From Strigamia acuminata (Eukaryota; Arthropoda; Chilopoda; Geophilomorpha; Linotaeniidae): DNA of 64,000 nt. Shown here one piece after another: positions 32,489-44,648 of this stretch (positions are counted from its first letter, which is position 1; each line of letters opens with the position of its first letter). The position numbers were made by a program, and so were the translations under genes. The stretch covers positions 14,986,517 to 15,050,516 of the forward strand of contig OX442318.1 in assembly GCA_949358305.1 (NCBI GenBank). The letters run 5' to 3'. The notes under the pieces were generated by a model that worked only from the letters and a program-made list of their open reading frames with translations, was not told where the DNA came from and searched no databases.

Positions 32489-33759
32489 ATGGAAAAAGAG
32501 AAAAAGGATCAAAATTCATTCAGGAATCCAAGAAAATCAGAAAATAGACGTCTGGTTCGAGAAACGAAAATTATTCGAAAACAATTTCGAAAAGTGATCA
32601 AACGTCTAACACATAATGCGATGTTGCAAGATTCCACGTCTTCACCGAAATCATGTAGTCAGCAGAATCCAGAGTGGCCCTCCAAATATTTCATCGAGGC
32701 CCTGAAGAACAACTGGAAAACATGACTTCTGAAGACCTACAGGAAGTAAAAATTTTGATCAAAGAATGTTATCAGCGACTGGATTTGGCAAATGAAACTC
32801 TAGACACCAAAGAAAAATTGGAAGAGCAACCAAATCAAATAATCCAAGTAGATCAACACTTCATGGAGTCCAGTGAAGTTAAAACTACAATGAAGTTTAG
32901 TCACGCGAAGCAACCCTACATTGAATCAACTGATATACAGAACCATATTGTTGGTGCAGTCACAGTTGGAAATAAGTCCAAGATTAATTTATCAGATACT
33001 GTTAAAAAATCTGATTGTAGCGATTCAGACAGCAAAGCTACAGTGCCCACTAAAGTTACAATTAAGGGTACACCTGAAGGTAAACAGCCAGTTGCTAATT
33101 TTTCATTGTCCGAGTTCAGAATTCAACATGAAGATTTGACGAGCGGTCAACCGGAAATCCAGAAGCAATGGCTCGGAATTGAGAAAATTGCAGTGAATAA
33201 AATCACAACAATGGGACGCCAAAAGCTGTTGAATTTTGAAGCCACAAACGCATCTGCTGTGCAACAACAATTAGTGGCGACAACGCAAGTAATGAATCTT
33301 GCAACTCAGAATGATCGAGATGACGGGGTTGTCACATGCAAAGGTTGCAAGGATGCTGTAAGGAAAATACGGCAAAAGGAAAATTCCACTCAATCAACTG
33401 ATCAAGTTTTGCAAGATGCTTGTTCCAGATCATTTGAAAACACATCTGAAGATCAATTGCCTGTTCGAGCCAACTGGACCGGTCACTTGAAGGAAGCTGC
33501 CGGAAGAAGCGGTTGGCAGGATTTTAGCCCTGGGAGCAGGACACCATCTGCAATCACTGGACAGAATCAATCGGTTACGACAAGGAATGATCCAACGAAA
33601 TCCCAAGGCAAACTAATGCAGGACAGAAAACCAGCTCAATCAAATAGTCAGTTGTCCAGGGTAAAGTTTGACCCGACAAGAAATTTACCAAAGTTTTCGG
33701 TCTCCGAGTCTGAAATCCCCATCAAGGACTTTGCCTCGAGGATCGATAAGGAGGTTTAA
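32489..33759 (+). pseudogene. Element F gag-like reading frame, frameshifted
   Basis: An ATG frame (32489-32725) continues in the -1 frame from 32674 to 33759 (internal ATG at 32722). The first part is Lys/Arg-rich and the second is acidic then polar, with one CKGC pair (about 33337-33350) but no CCHC knuckle, protease or RT motif. I do not recognise it; its position before a polypurine tract and LTR suggests a gag-like product. The frame break may be a mutation or a frameshift site. Confidence 0.45.
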
Positions 33760-33795
33760 AGAAGTTAGGAACTAACTTCCTAAAAAGGGGGGAGG

Positions 33796-34968
33796 TGTAG
33801 TGACCCTAGTGGTCACTAGTGATGAAGTCAGAAATAAGTCTGAAAATAATATTTAGTTTATTTATTTTATTTGAGTTTTTATGTTTCCTGTCTCCAGACA
33901 AGGAAGTTAAGCAGAGTGGGAGGAAATGTGGGTGGTTGCCAGGGTAACCAGCCCACAAGCCTCCAAACAGGAAATGAGTCCTGTGAGGAGTGAGAACTCC
34001 TCAGTATGAACCAGAACTTTGCCTTGAGAACAACCACAGAAATAACCAGAAACAATTCAGTATTTTTGTGATCACTCAGCAGAGTCAACATATTCTTGAA
34101 TTAGCCAACTGCTAATTTGGGAGTTTTTCCTACTGTTGTAACAGACAACAGCGGGATTTCACGGTCTTGCCGCATTTCACTTGCGGTGGGATTTTTTCCT
34201 ATTCTTGAGCCAGCTCATTGTTGGCTCGGGATTTCGCCTCGCTGAGAAGAGAATCCAGCTGGACGCCAACTTGCTTAGCGCAACCGCTAAGTGAGAACTT
34301 TGTGTGGAAATAGCCACAATTTGGAGTCGCAACGGACGAGTTGCGAGAGAACGTCGGAAGAACGGAAATTAGTCCGAATTCATCACCGAGTCGGAATTAG
34401 TCCGTGTCGCCAAGATTCGAGAGTCGAGTCGCGAAGATTCGTATGAGAAGCGAGAGAGAAGTTGCACGGAAATTTGTCTGTTTCGTCGAGAAAATCTTCG
34501 AGAACGGAATTGAGTCCGGCTACGAGTCATCATTAGTCGGAAATTTGTCCGTGTCGTAGGGAACGAACGCCGGGAGTAGAAAACGAAGATCGGACGTTGC
34601 AAACGATTTGTGAACGTTGCCGTAACGTCGCCGTAACGTCGCCGTAACGTTGCCGTAACGTCGCCGCGAAATTCACCGCGAACGTCGCCGTTTTGTATTA
34701 TTTCATCTTTCATTTCTTATTTAATTTTATCATTTAGTCAAATATGTATGATTTTATCACGTATTCCTATTATTTGTATTTCCTTTAAAGCATAGTTTAA
34801 GTTAAGAATAAATCATCTTAGAATTTATTTGAGAAATAACTTGTGTTTATTTTCCCACCATTTTGAGTAAGTTTAGTTTAAGAGAAGTATTTTTATGATA
34901 AGTCCTGGCACGGCATCAATAAGTGAGTTATTCTTTATTAATTTAGAGAATAATTCAGGCTTATTACA
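33796..34968 (+). repeat. 3' LTR of element F, first copy
   Basis: TGTAGTG...ATTACA, 1173 bp, following the purine run aaaaaggggggagg. It contains a 12-bp array (GTAACGTCGCC-like, about 34618-34690) that opens meaningless minus-strand frames. Repeated at 36421-37593. Confidence 0.7.
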
Positions 34969-35552
34969 AGATAAATTGGACAAACCTTAAGTTAACAGAT
35001 TTATTCCGAAGATGACATAATTGAAGTTAAAAATTTCAAATTTGGATTGTTTAGGCACTTCAGGACTTAACAAATGATGGAAGTGGGATTTAAAAAGGTT
35101 TTTGCAGTAATTAGGGCTATGATGACATAAAATAATTCTATGTTGAAATTACTGTGTTTTCTAAAATTCCCTTAAATAAAGGCATGCCGTTTTTTGAGAA
35201 TTTCACACAATTTTTAGAAATTGTCAAATTCGCATTGAAGGCAAAGTGATCCTGAATTATTGCTTTTAAATTCTAAATGCTATCACTTATGGATTGCTTA
35301 AACAAGACAGTTATTAAAATAAATACTTGAGTTTTGAATTCAGATAATAATAAACAAATGATTTGTTTTTGGAATAAGTTAAAAGAATTATACATATCTT
35401 TCAAATAGCTCTCAAATTCTCCCCAAAATGGCGAAGTTCAGCAGCTTTCAAATCTTCTTGACAAAGTTCTACTTTTCAAATATTGAAAGTAACAGAATGA
35501 TAATCCTACAAACTACAGTTCTAAGCTTATTTTGCAGGAAATGAGTCCAGAC

Positions 35553-36384
35553 AACTGATATACAGAACCATATTGTCGGTGCAGTCACAGTTGGAAATAA
35601 GTCCAAGATTAATTTATCAGATACTGTTAAAAAATCTGATTGTAGCGATTCAGACAGCAAAGCTACAGTGCCCACTAAAGTTACAATTAAGGGTACACCT
35701 GAAGGTAAACAGCCAGTTGCTAATTTTTCATTGTCCGAGTTCAGAATTCAACATGAAGATTTGACGAGCGGTCAACCGGAAATCCAGAAGCAATGGCTCG
35801 GAATTGAGAAAATTGCAGTGAATAAAATCACAACAATGGGACGCCAAAAGCTGTTGAATTTTGAAGCCACAAACGCATCTGCTGTGCAACAACAATTAGT
35901 GGCGACAACGCAAGTAATGAATCTTGCAACTCAGAATGATCGAGATGACGGGGTTGTCACATGCAAAGGTTGCAAGGATGCTGTAAGGAAAATACGGCAA
36001 AAGGAAAATTCCACTCAATCAACTGATCAAGTTTTGCAAGATGCTTGTTCCAGATCATTTGAAAACACATCTGAAGATCAATTGCCTGTTCGAGCCAACT
36101 GGACCGGTCACTTGAAGGAAGCTGCCGGAAGAAGCGGTTGGCAGGATTTTAGCCCTGGGAGCAGGACACCATCTGCAATCACTGGACAGAATCAATCGGT
36201 TACGACAAGGAATGATCCAACGAAATCCCAAGGCAAACTAATGCAGGACAGAAAACCAGCTCAATCAAATAGTCAGTTGTCCAGGGTAAAGTTTGACCCG
36301 ACAAGAAATTTACCAAAGTTTTCGGTCTCCGAGTCTGAAATCCCCATCAAGGACTTTGCCTCGAGGATCGATAAGGAGGTTTAA
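35553..36384 (+). pseudogene. Second, 5'-truncated copy of the F reading frame
   Basis: Identical in sequence to the 3' two-thirds of the frame at 32674-33759 except for scattered bases. It has lost the start and N-terminus at the duplication junction and so is not expected to be expressed as such. Confidence 0.75.
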
Positions 36385-36420
36385 AGAAGTTAGGAACTAA
36401 CTTCCTAAAAAGGGGGGAGG

Positions 36421-37593
36421 TGTAGTGACCCTAGTGGTCACTAGTGATGAAGTCAGAAATAAGTCTGAAAATAATATTTAGTTTATTTATTTTATTTGAG
36501 TTTTTATGTTTCCTGTCTCCAGACAAGGAAGTTAAGCAGAGTGGGAGGAAATGTGGGTGGTTGCCAGGGTAACCAGCCCACAAGCCTCCAAACAGGAAAT
36601 GAGTCCTGTGAGGAGTGAAAACTCCTCAGTATGAACCAGAACTTTGCCTTGAGAACAACCACAGAAATAACCAGAAACAATTCAGTATTTTTGTGATCAC
36701 TCAGCAGAGTCAACATATTCTTGAATTAGCCAACTGCTAATTTGGGAGTTTTTCCTACTGTTGTAACAGACAACAGCGGGATTTCACGGTCTTGCCGCAT
36801 TTCACTTGCGGTGGGATTTTTTCCTATTCTTGAGCCAGCTCATTGTTGGCTCGGGATTTCGCCTCGCTGAGAAGAGAATCCAGCTGGACGCCAACTTGCT
36901 TAGCGCAACCGCTAAGTGAGAACTTTGTGTGGAAATAGCCACAATTTGGAGTCGCAACGGACGAGTTGCGAGAGAACGTCGGAAGAACGGAAATTAGTCC
37001 GAGTTCATCACCGAGTCGGAATTAGTCCGTGTCGCCAAGATTCGAGAGTCGAGTCGCGAAGATTCGTATGAGAAGCGAGAGAGAAGTTGCACGGAAATTT
37101 GTCTGTTTCGTCGAGAAAATCTTCGAGAACGGAATTGAGTCCGGCTACGAGTCATCATTAGTCGGAAATTTGTCCGTGTCGTAGGGAACGAACGCCGGGA
37201 GTAGAAAACGAAGATCGGACGTTGCGAACGATTTGTGAACGTTGCCGTAACGTCGCCGTAACGTCGCCGTAACGTCGCCGTAACGTCGCCGCGAAATTCA
37301 CCGCGAACGTCGCCGTTTTGTATTATTTCATCTTTCATTTCTTATTTAATTTTATCATTTAGTCAAATATGTATGATTTTATCACGTATTCCTATTATTT
37401 GTATTTCCTTTAAAGCATAGTTTAAGTTAAGAATAAATCATCTTAGAATTTATTTGAGAAATAACTTGTGTTTATTTTCCCACCATTTTGAGTAAGTTTA
37501 GTTTAAGAGAAGTATTTTTATGATAAGTCCTGGCACGGCATCAATAAGTGAGTTATTCTTTATTAATTTAGAGAATAATTCAGGCTTATTACA
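36421..37593 (+). repeat. 3' LTR of element F, duplicated copy
   Basis: Offset exactly 2,625 from the first LTR copy, with a few substitutions in the 12-bp array and near 36619 and 37003. It is followed by the same AGAT and flank. Confidence 0.7.
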
Positions 37594-38176
37594 AGATAAA
37601 TTGGACAAACCTTAAGTTAACAGATTTATTCCGAAGATGACATAATTGAAGTTAAAAATTTCAAATTTGGATTGTTTAGGCACTTCAGGACTTAACAAAT
37701 GATGGAAGTGGGATTTAAAAAGGTTTTTGCAGTAATTAGGGCTATGATGACATAAAATAATTCTATGTTGAAATTACTGTGTTTTCTAAAATTCCCTTAA
37801 ATAAAGGCATGCCGTTTTTTGAGAATTTCACACAATTTTTAGAAATTGTCAAATTCGCATTGAAGGCAAAGTGATCCTGAATTATTGCTTTTAAATTCTA
37901 AATGCTATCACTTATGGATTGCTTAAACAAGACAGTTATTAAAATAAATACTTGAGTTTTGAATTCAGATAATAATAAACAAATGATTTATTTTTGGAAT
38001 AAGTTAAAAGAATTATACATATCTTTCAAATAGCTCTCAAATTCTCCCCAAAATGGCGAAGTTCAGCAGCTTTCAAATCTTCTTGACAAAGTTCTACTTT
38101 TCAAATATTGAAAGTAACAGAATGATAATCCTACAAACTACAGTTCTAAGCTTATTTTGCAGGAAATGAGTCCAGA

Positions 38177-40498
38177 CATAGAACAAAATCCAAACAGACT
38201 TGGACTAAATAGTCAATGGTTTTTTTACAAGGATGTTTTAACAGGTTCTTTCAGGTTCATGGTATCAGTCAGACTGAGGAACCAAGAGAAAAATTCACTT
38301 CCCGTGAAGCATGTGAGCTTGCTCTTAAATCCCCATGGCAACCACACCCAATAATTAAAATCTAGACAAATGAAAGAAATATAATAAAAAATAAATATTT
38401 TCCTAAGGGAAACTTTCCTAAGGGCTTGCGTCAATACGATAATGATTAGATGATTATTATAATCAGATATCATATCACCACCACCGCCATCACATCATAC
38501 TCGTAAATTAAATTTAGCTTGTTTTAATCACTTCAAAAATTGTTTTAATGAAAGTTAATGTGTTTAATTGCAGACTTGTGACGTTGAAAGCCTCAAACCG
38601 AACCACGACTGGCAGCAATCAGCATTTGCATTACTTCCGTTATTTCTGATCGCTTACCTCAACCAAGTTGAATTAAATCAAATGATTGTGACGAAATGCT
38701 GTAAAAAATTTCATTTCCAAATTTGAGCAGGTTAGTACTGTTTTGTAAAACTTTTTTTTAGCGTAGAAAAGTCATTTTCATTAGCTTATTGGTAACCCTT
38801 TAAGGCACTTTCCATTTATTCTCCCAATCAGCAATCACCAAATATAAAATTTATGGTTTAAAATTACTGTTCTTGACTGAAAAATGAATATTTACAAGAA
38901 CAACTCAACCCGACTAGCAGTGCAAAAAAACCACATGTAATGCTTTTGTTAATACATCCTGTCAATTATATTTTCACACTATTTTTGTGCTAAGTTTATG
39001 TAAAAAGCTTTGGCTTGCTCTCCCTTTAGCCTCCTATAAGCAATACGAGGGCACAGGAGTGCAGTCTATTTAGATAAGGAATGCTTTTCTCCTTTTGCCC
39101 TGTAATTGGAATTTTGCTTGCATTGTCGTCTCTTCATCAATGCATATCAAGATGATTTTGTGCTGCTATTGGCACTTAATTTTTATTATTTTACTTGGTG
39201 GCATGCAATCGCTTAAAGTAGCGAGCATCATTGTCAAGATTATTGGCGCTATTTAAGGTGCAATCATTTTTCTACTGGCCATTCATTTCATCCATTTTGG
39301 AGTGAGTCAGAAATCTCGAATTGCAGATAGTCTTCTGAAGCTAAAGGCCACACTATAAAAGGAAGAGATGATAAAATATTTTCTTCATTGGGCGTCAAGT
39401 GGTAAAAAAATGAGATAAGATTGATTGGATGGGACTTTATAAAAAAAAATTACAAGTTGGGTATGAAATTGCTACCGTAGTGAAATGCACAGTTGCACCA
39501 AAATAGAAAAGGTCTAATTAACTACACTTTCTTATATCGTTTGTAAATTTATGATGGCTGATTTCTGGGAACCATCATAATTTCTCATGTTTAAGTCTTC
39601 TCTGAAATTAGAGCTTAGGCGGCATATTGCGAGACGTGTACAAGTTTAAATGGTATCTACCGGTACAAGTAGTCTTTTTATCTTTATCCATTAATTCAAT
39701 TGTTTTCATTTTTCAATTGTTCCATCTATAGTTTATTCAATTGACTCTTTTGGGTTTTCAATCGGAATAAGGTCGAGTTAGTTTTATTCATTTAGTAGGC
39801 TTTTTTTATTTTCACTTTTTAGTTTGCTTAAAACGCCCCCTGAACTCTGATGCTGATACCAGTGGCACAAGGAGTTTCCTTGATGATTGAGAAAATCTGT
39901 GTTAGCTACCCATTGGCTATATTTAGGTAAATGCTTGTAGGAATGTTGTGTTATTTGGCGCCAGCACCAGACAGTACTGGTGAGAATTGTGAAGGGTGCT
40001 TGTACTAACTGTCTGGGGCAGCAGTGCACTTTTTGTCAGGACTTTAACAAGACTTTGCTAAGTGGACTTTGTATGTGCTAAGGGGTTTTCAAGTGCTGAT
40101 GCTTTGTTCTGAGCTGCTATCGAGAAGAAGCTTTTGCTAGGTGAGTGTTTGCAAGTTACCATTTAGTATCTAGGGAAAGCACGATTTTTAATACATGTGT
40201 TTTTTGGTTTCTCAAGTTTTGTGGTCGGGAGAAGGGAAAAGTATTTTTATCCTTCACATCAGTTCGAATTTTCAATAAAGGAGTAAAAATGAAATGTGTA
40301 GGCTACTTATTTCAGGTTAACAATTAGAGGATTTATGTTATTTTACATCACCATACCGGTAGTAAGATTCTTTTTGGCTAGTGTATTGTAAGTGTTATAT
40401 TGTGCTGATTTTTTTTATTTCTTGGATTGGAGGAAGAAGCTGGCATAATTTCATGAAACCTTATAACTTACGCTAAAGTCTATTTGTTAGGATTTTAC
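38177..40498. other. Gene-free stretch
   Basis: No conserved coding content. A short frame at 38157-38354 begins at the duplication edge and is not recognised. Confidence 0.45.
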
Positions 40499-40660
40499 CA
40501 GTGTTGGGCTGGTACACGGTATGGTAGTACTTTTGCCAGTGACAAGTACCTGTACCACTACCGGGAAAAAAGTTATGAAAGTACCGGTACCAGAAAAAAT
40601 ACACAAGTACTGTTTACTGAATTATGGTACTTTTGGCGGTACTTTACGATAACTTGGAAG
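40499..40660 (+). mobile_element. Possible hAT-like terminus
   Basis: CAGTGTTGGGC starts a segment rich in GTAC-containing units (ggtacacggta, agtacc, gtaccggtacc, ggcggtac). CAGTGTTGG is a common hAT end and repeated subterminal motifs are typical of hAT. No opposite end or 8-bp duplication was found, so this is tentative. Confidence 0.35.
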
Positions 40661-42082
40661 TTGCCAATTCGGAAATGTAGCACACAGAAACAGATTCAAA
40701 GGGGCCACTGTGCTGCAAGGTAGAACTATATGGGGAGGGGATTGTTTGTTGTGTTTTTACTGCCATCTCTTGATGGGAATTGCTTTGTCTTGTGTACTGT
40801 TTGTTTCTGGAATTGCTTTCTATGGTGGTATTGTTTATTCTAGGTGTTACTTCCGTTGGTGGTAGTGTCCTTCTAGACGTGGTTCTATGTAAAAAAGATC
40901 GAATAATTACTTTTTGTGTTAAAAACTTAAATTAAAGTAGTAAATTTTTATTGATATTTTATTTGTTCATTTCCTCATTGATAATAGAATTTTAAAAAGA
41001 AATTGTAATTTTTGTTTATCTGAAAACTGAAACCAGAAGAGGTTATTAGTTTTTGTGTGAGTGTGGTACCACACATTTGGGCAATTAGATTGGCTTTTGC
41101 TGATCACCTGATCGCGAACTTAATCGAAATGTCTGAAAAACCTTTTATGCTGTAGGGAGGCTTAAGTGTTGTGTTTGAAAAATATACAAGCATTTGCTCT
41201 TCATCGTTTATCTGTCTGTGGATTAATGGAACATTTTATAATTACTGGATGGGGCAAATATAACAAAAGACCATTTAGTGTTAAGGTAAACCACCAATAG
41301 ATGGTGGAAGAAAATTGGTAAAAATCAGTGAAAAAAAGCTGAAAATGACATTTTTATGCTAAAAATGTCGTTTTTGCAAAACTATTACAAAAATTATCAT
41401 CAGTGTTAGAAGAAAAGAAGTGGAAAGGAGTACACAGTTGCAGGTTTTGGTTTGTTGTTGACAGTATAAATTTCCTTCACTCAAAACGTGAACCCGTTTT
41501 CAGTTTAGTTGACCTGCACTCCCCTTTCACTCTTTTCCTGAGTTAGAGGCGGCCGTAACTCTGCAAAAGCCATTACGTCGTTTATTTTGTGTGGGTGAAA
41601 GACTTTTAGTGGCTGAAAGGGAGAGGGAGAGAGGTGGAAAGGGCTGTGTGCAGTGCAGTTTAGGTAATGGGTGGTCGCGGGCGACCTCTGTCAAACCTTT
41701 CTGGGTGTGGACTGTTCTAAGAGACACGAATAGTGCAAGTAACTAGTCATCTACTTTGAACTTCCCCACTCTCCACTGCTTGGCATTTTCTTTTTATCTT
41801 TTAGTTTTCTTTTTCCTTTTTTCTATTGTTACTACTAGTACAACATTGAAAATAAAAAATATTTTAAAGTGCTTTATGCAACTCACAGTACTAACCAACT
41901 TCTTTGAATTTTTTAAAATTGTAGGATTGCAGGATTGTATGAATAAATTACTTTTTGCTCTTTGCTATTTTTTTTTGTTGATTAAAAATAATACAACCAA
42001 TGAAATGTACTAACAAGCTGGGTATCCTATATCAATTTTTGTTGGATTTTAAAATGTTTTAATCTTACCAGTAATGCACTAA
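40661..42082. other. Gene-free stretch
   Basis: Nothing recognised; a small foldback (aaaatgacatttttatgct) lies near 41340. Confidence 0.5.
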
Positions 42083-42084
42083 TA

Positions 42085-42393
42085 CAGGGTGAACAAAAAG
42101 TCTGTATTGTTACTTAATAATTCTGAAAGTACTGACAATGCATTTAATTTAATGATGGCGAAGTACTAAAGTTGAGTGGGGCAATCTTTTGGTGACTCGA
42201 AATTTGACCTTGGGACGTTTCCCTCAAGGTCATTTGAAAATTATCTCGGAAACCGTTAGAGATAGACAGAAATTTCCAATTGTAAACTTGTAGAGCAACA
42301 TTTATTTAGTCTAAAAATGACTACTACTCAAATCTTTTGTTCTAAAATTTTTAAAGAAAATTGCAATTTTCTAAAGTAGACACAATTCAAAGG
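42085..42393 (+). repeat. Left terminal inverted repeat
   Basis: Inverted match to 53083-53389 and direct match to the orphan end at 5005. Confidence 0.9.
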
Positions 42394-42411
42394 CTAACAT
42401 GGCCAAAATTG

Positions 42412-42665
42412 AAAAAGTGCCAAAAACGTGCTGATTAGACGTAAAATGACCCAAAAAATCGATTCCCCTTGTTGGAATTTGCATATCTGGCACCGTTGCA
42501 GAGATATGGGCAGAAAAATGAATTTTTTTATGACACTTTCTTTTCAAAAGTTCAGTTTTCTGCTCATATCTCTGCAATGGTGCCAGATATGCAAATTCCA
42601 ACAAGTGGAATCGATTTTTTTTGGGTCATTTTACGTCTAATCAGCACGTTTTTGGCGCTTTTTTA
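42412..42665. repeat. Foldback with about 105-bp arms inside the left end
   Basis: Left arm from about 42412 and right arm to about 42665 are inverted copies (blocks ccaaaaacgtgctgattaga, aatttgcatatctggcacc), with a loop of about 30 bases. The matching frames on opposite strands are mirror images of the palindrome, not genes. Confidence 0.8.
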
Positions 42666-42693
42666 ATTTGGGGCGTTTTTTCGGGCCGCTGTA

Positions 42694-42890
42694 CTGGGCG
42701 CGACATTGCCAGGCGCGACAGTCGCGCTTTGAAATGCGGCCGGATTTCTAAGCGCGAATGACGCGCTTCGAAATGCGGGAGGATTTCGAAGCGCGACAAG
42801 TACGTTTACATTACTTCTAAGTGTGACTGTCGCGCTTCGAAATGCGGGAGGATTTCGAAGCGCGACAAGTACGTTTACATTATTTCGAAG
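42694..42890. repeat. CG-rich subterminal tandem repeats, left side
   Basis: About two and a half copies of a 65-bp unit with cgcttcgaaatgcgggagga and gaagcgcgacaagtacg blocks. The outer part (ggcgcgacattgccaggcg) is inverted relative to tgtcgcgcc repeats at 52885-53070. Confidence 0.75.
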
Positions 42891-42953
42891 CGTAACTCGC
42901 AGTAATTCGATGCCGATCCAAGCAACAGGCAACGACTGACCAGACCGATCGAA

Positions 42954-43013
42954 ATGGACTCGAGGACCATTCCCCCTTTCATCCTCCTCCTCATCCTCTT
43001 TGCCCATGACGTG
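42954..43013 (+). pseudogene. Captured perforin-2/MPEG1-like exon, first part (signal peptide)
   Basis: An ATG opens 20 codons with a hydrophobic core (PFILLLILF) and continues in frame, across the element C insertion, into 52700. Signal-peptide character and GC-rich codon use differ from the surrounding AT-rich DNA. The frame is interrupted exactly at the ACGTG duplication (43009-43013). See the second part for the family argument. Confidence 0.6.
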
Positions 43014-43219
43014 TGGGGTGTCTTTCACCCCCAACTTTCACATGTGTCTCAGTTTGTTTATGTTACGTGAGCGTCACCATATGTGGGGGCACTCCTTGTA
43101 AGAAAAGCTAGGTAATAAAGCAGTTAGAGAGAAGAGCTCAATCAGCGAGCATCATTGCAAAACTCTCTCCATTTTCTACTCTACAAATACACAACTACAT
43201 TCAACTACAAAACACTCCA
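43014..43219 (+). repeat. 5' LTR of element C
   Basis: 206 bp, TGGGGTG...CTCCA, matched by the interrupted 3' LTR (208 bp). Confidence 0.9.
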
Positions 43220-43221
43220 AC

Positions 43222-43234
43222 TGGCGACGAGGTA
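43222..43234 (+). other. Primer-binding site of element C
   Basis: TGGCGACGAGG two bases after the LTR is complementary to the 3' end of a tRNA-Ser (…CCTCGTCGCCA), an established primer for some Ty3/gypsy lineages. Confidence 0.7.
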
Positions 43235-43359
43235 CGATACGAATTCACACTGCTTCAAATCAATCCATTCCACTCCAGTTGCGAGGACTATTCTCCTGTT
43301 TTGTGAGTTTTAAAAGTGAAATTTTTTTTTCCTTCAATTTCTCCATTGTTTTGTGCACC

Positions 43360-44226
43360 ATGGCTGCCCTAAAAGGAACGCCACGCGAGTTTGATTTGGC
43401 GGACGATTGGTCCATATATATTTCGAGGATGAAGTCAATTTTCGCATGCAACAAAATTGAGGATGATCAGGAAAAGGTGCATACACTCCTTTCCTTTGTG
43501 GGGATGCCAGCATTCACGCTGCTGACTAACATGACCCTGCCAAAAGAGCCATCGTCGCTCAAGTACGACGAGTTGGTTGCTTTAATGGAAACGCGTACGC
43601 GCCCGAAGCCACTCATAATGGCAGAAATTTTCACATTTCGTTTTCGAACACGTGCTCCAGAAGAAACGGTCGCCGAATTTTCCAATGCATTGCAGGCATT
43701 GACGAAGCACTGCAACTTTGGGGACAATTTAAACAATGAACTTCGCAATCAGTTCGTGTGTGGGTTGAAAAACCAACGTGTTCAACACGCGCTGACACTT
43801 CAGGCCAATCTAACCTTCGAGACAGCGGTGGCTTTTGCTTCCGCTGCCGAAGTTTCTTCGAAGGCGGTTTCGGCATTTGCATCGGCTCCGGCCTTGAAAC
43901 CAGCTGAAGTTTTTAAAGTACATGACGGAGGGAAACAGTGAAATAACAACCACAAAGATTCCGGCCCTTCATCACAAGGTCAGTCGCGTTCGGTAGACCC
44001 AGCAAGACTCCAACTGCAACCACGTGATGGTCAGGGGAAATGCTTCTCATGCGGCGCCACAGACCATCGCCGACAAGATTGCAAGTTTCGGCAGGCTAGG
44101 TGCCATGCGTGCGGCAAAACAGGCCACATTCAGGCCGCCTGTTGGTCTGCTACCACGCCGTCTGAGGCTACGTCGGCCGCCATTAATACCGTGGTCGCTG
44201 AAACTCATGTTTTAGATTTTTACTAG
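43360..44226 (+). pseudogene. gag: Element C gag with an in-frame TGA
   Basis: An ATG in a strong context (caccATGG) opens 193 codons of Ty3-type capsid (WSIYISRMKSIF, ELRNQFVCGL, EFSNALQALTKHCNF) to a TGA at 43939-43941. The same frame then continues 94 codons to a TAG at 44224, including two CCHC knuckles ([14 protein letters not shown] and [14 protein letters not shown]). The TGA therefore cuts capsid from nucleocapsid. It may be a mutation or, less likely, a readthrough site. No protease or RT follows. Confidence 0.85.
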
Positions 44227-44343
44227 CTGTTCCAGCTTCTTTTGGGGGAGGGGAGAGTTGTTCCAACTCATTTCCTTTGTTTCAGTGTTTAATGAAACTT
44301 ATTCTAAATGTTATTTCAATGTTAAAATTACAATTACAATTGC

Positions 44344-44648
44344 GTGCAATCTCTTGCACCACCTTTACAATATTCTACGTTCAATTCCTGTATTCAATTT
44401 CAGTGTACAATTTCATTCAACTTTGTGGTGTATTACAATTCGTGCAATCTGTTGCACTACCTTTACAATTCGTGCAATGTGTTGCACTACCTTTAAAATT
44501 CGTGCAATGTTTTGCACTGCTTTCATAATGTTACAACTTCTAGTGTTACAAGGTGTAACACAAATTCGTGCAATCTTTTGCACTATACTACCTTCAATTT
44601 CCTGCAACCATTTACATTTGCTATTTGATTTCGTGCAACTATTTGCAC
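44344..44648 (+). repeat. Array of six GTGCAA-N4-TTGCAC hairpins
   Basis: Sixteen-base inverted repeats GTGCAA-N4-TTGCAC occur at 44344, 44442, 44472, 44502, 44568 and 44633. Three are spaced exactly 30 bases apart. They lie between gag and the 3' LTR of C in non-coding DNA. Conserved arms with variable loops suggest an RNA or DNA structure; the function is unknown. Confidence 0.85.

Larger units (their letters stand above)
32470..34968 (+). mobile_element. Element F: truncated LTR retrotransposon
   Basis: A start sequence TGTAGTGACCCTAGTGG occurs at 32470 and again at 33796, where it opens a 1173-bp LTR ending in TTATTACA at 34968. The 4-bp AGAT lies before 32470 (32466-32469) and after 34968 (34969-34972), giving a consistent target duplication. 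Only about 17 bases of the 5' LTR remain; the rest, the primer-binding site and any pol are missing. A polypurine tract (33785-33795) precedes the 3' LTR. Class is probably LTR, family unknown. Confidence 0.7.
32928..38176 (+). repeat. 2,625-bp tandem duplication of part of F plus flank
   Basis: Sequence from within the F frame (caactgatatacag, 32926) through the LTR and about 580 bp of right flank (to gagtccagac, about 35552) is repeated directly with a 2,625-bp offset to about 38176. I counted about six to eight single-base differences, so the copies are more than 99 percent identical. The breakpoints are not LTR ends; the junction shares only CA, consistent with a microhomology-type event. 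Confidence 0.9.

Noticed and set aside
34369-37338. Two 114-codon minus-strand frames
   Set aside because: They lie within the duplicated element F LTR and come from its 12-bp array; their similarity reflects the tandem duplication.
38157-38354. 2A-like peptide motif (DIEQNPNR) in a short frame
   Set aside because: The family requires NPGP at the end; here NPNR lacks the essential Gly-Pro, the frame is short and it begins at a duplication edge.
42371-42666. Frames on both strands with nearly the same peptide (MLEFAYLAPLQRY)
   Set aside because: They are mirror images produced by the foldback at 42412-42665.
44344-44648. CRISPR-like array
   Set aside because: The repeated unit is a 16-base hairpin with unequal spacing in retroelement DNA of a eukaryote; no spacers or cas genes.
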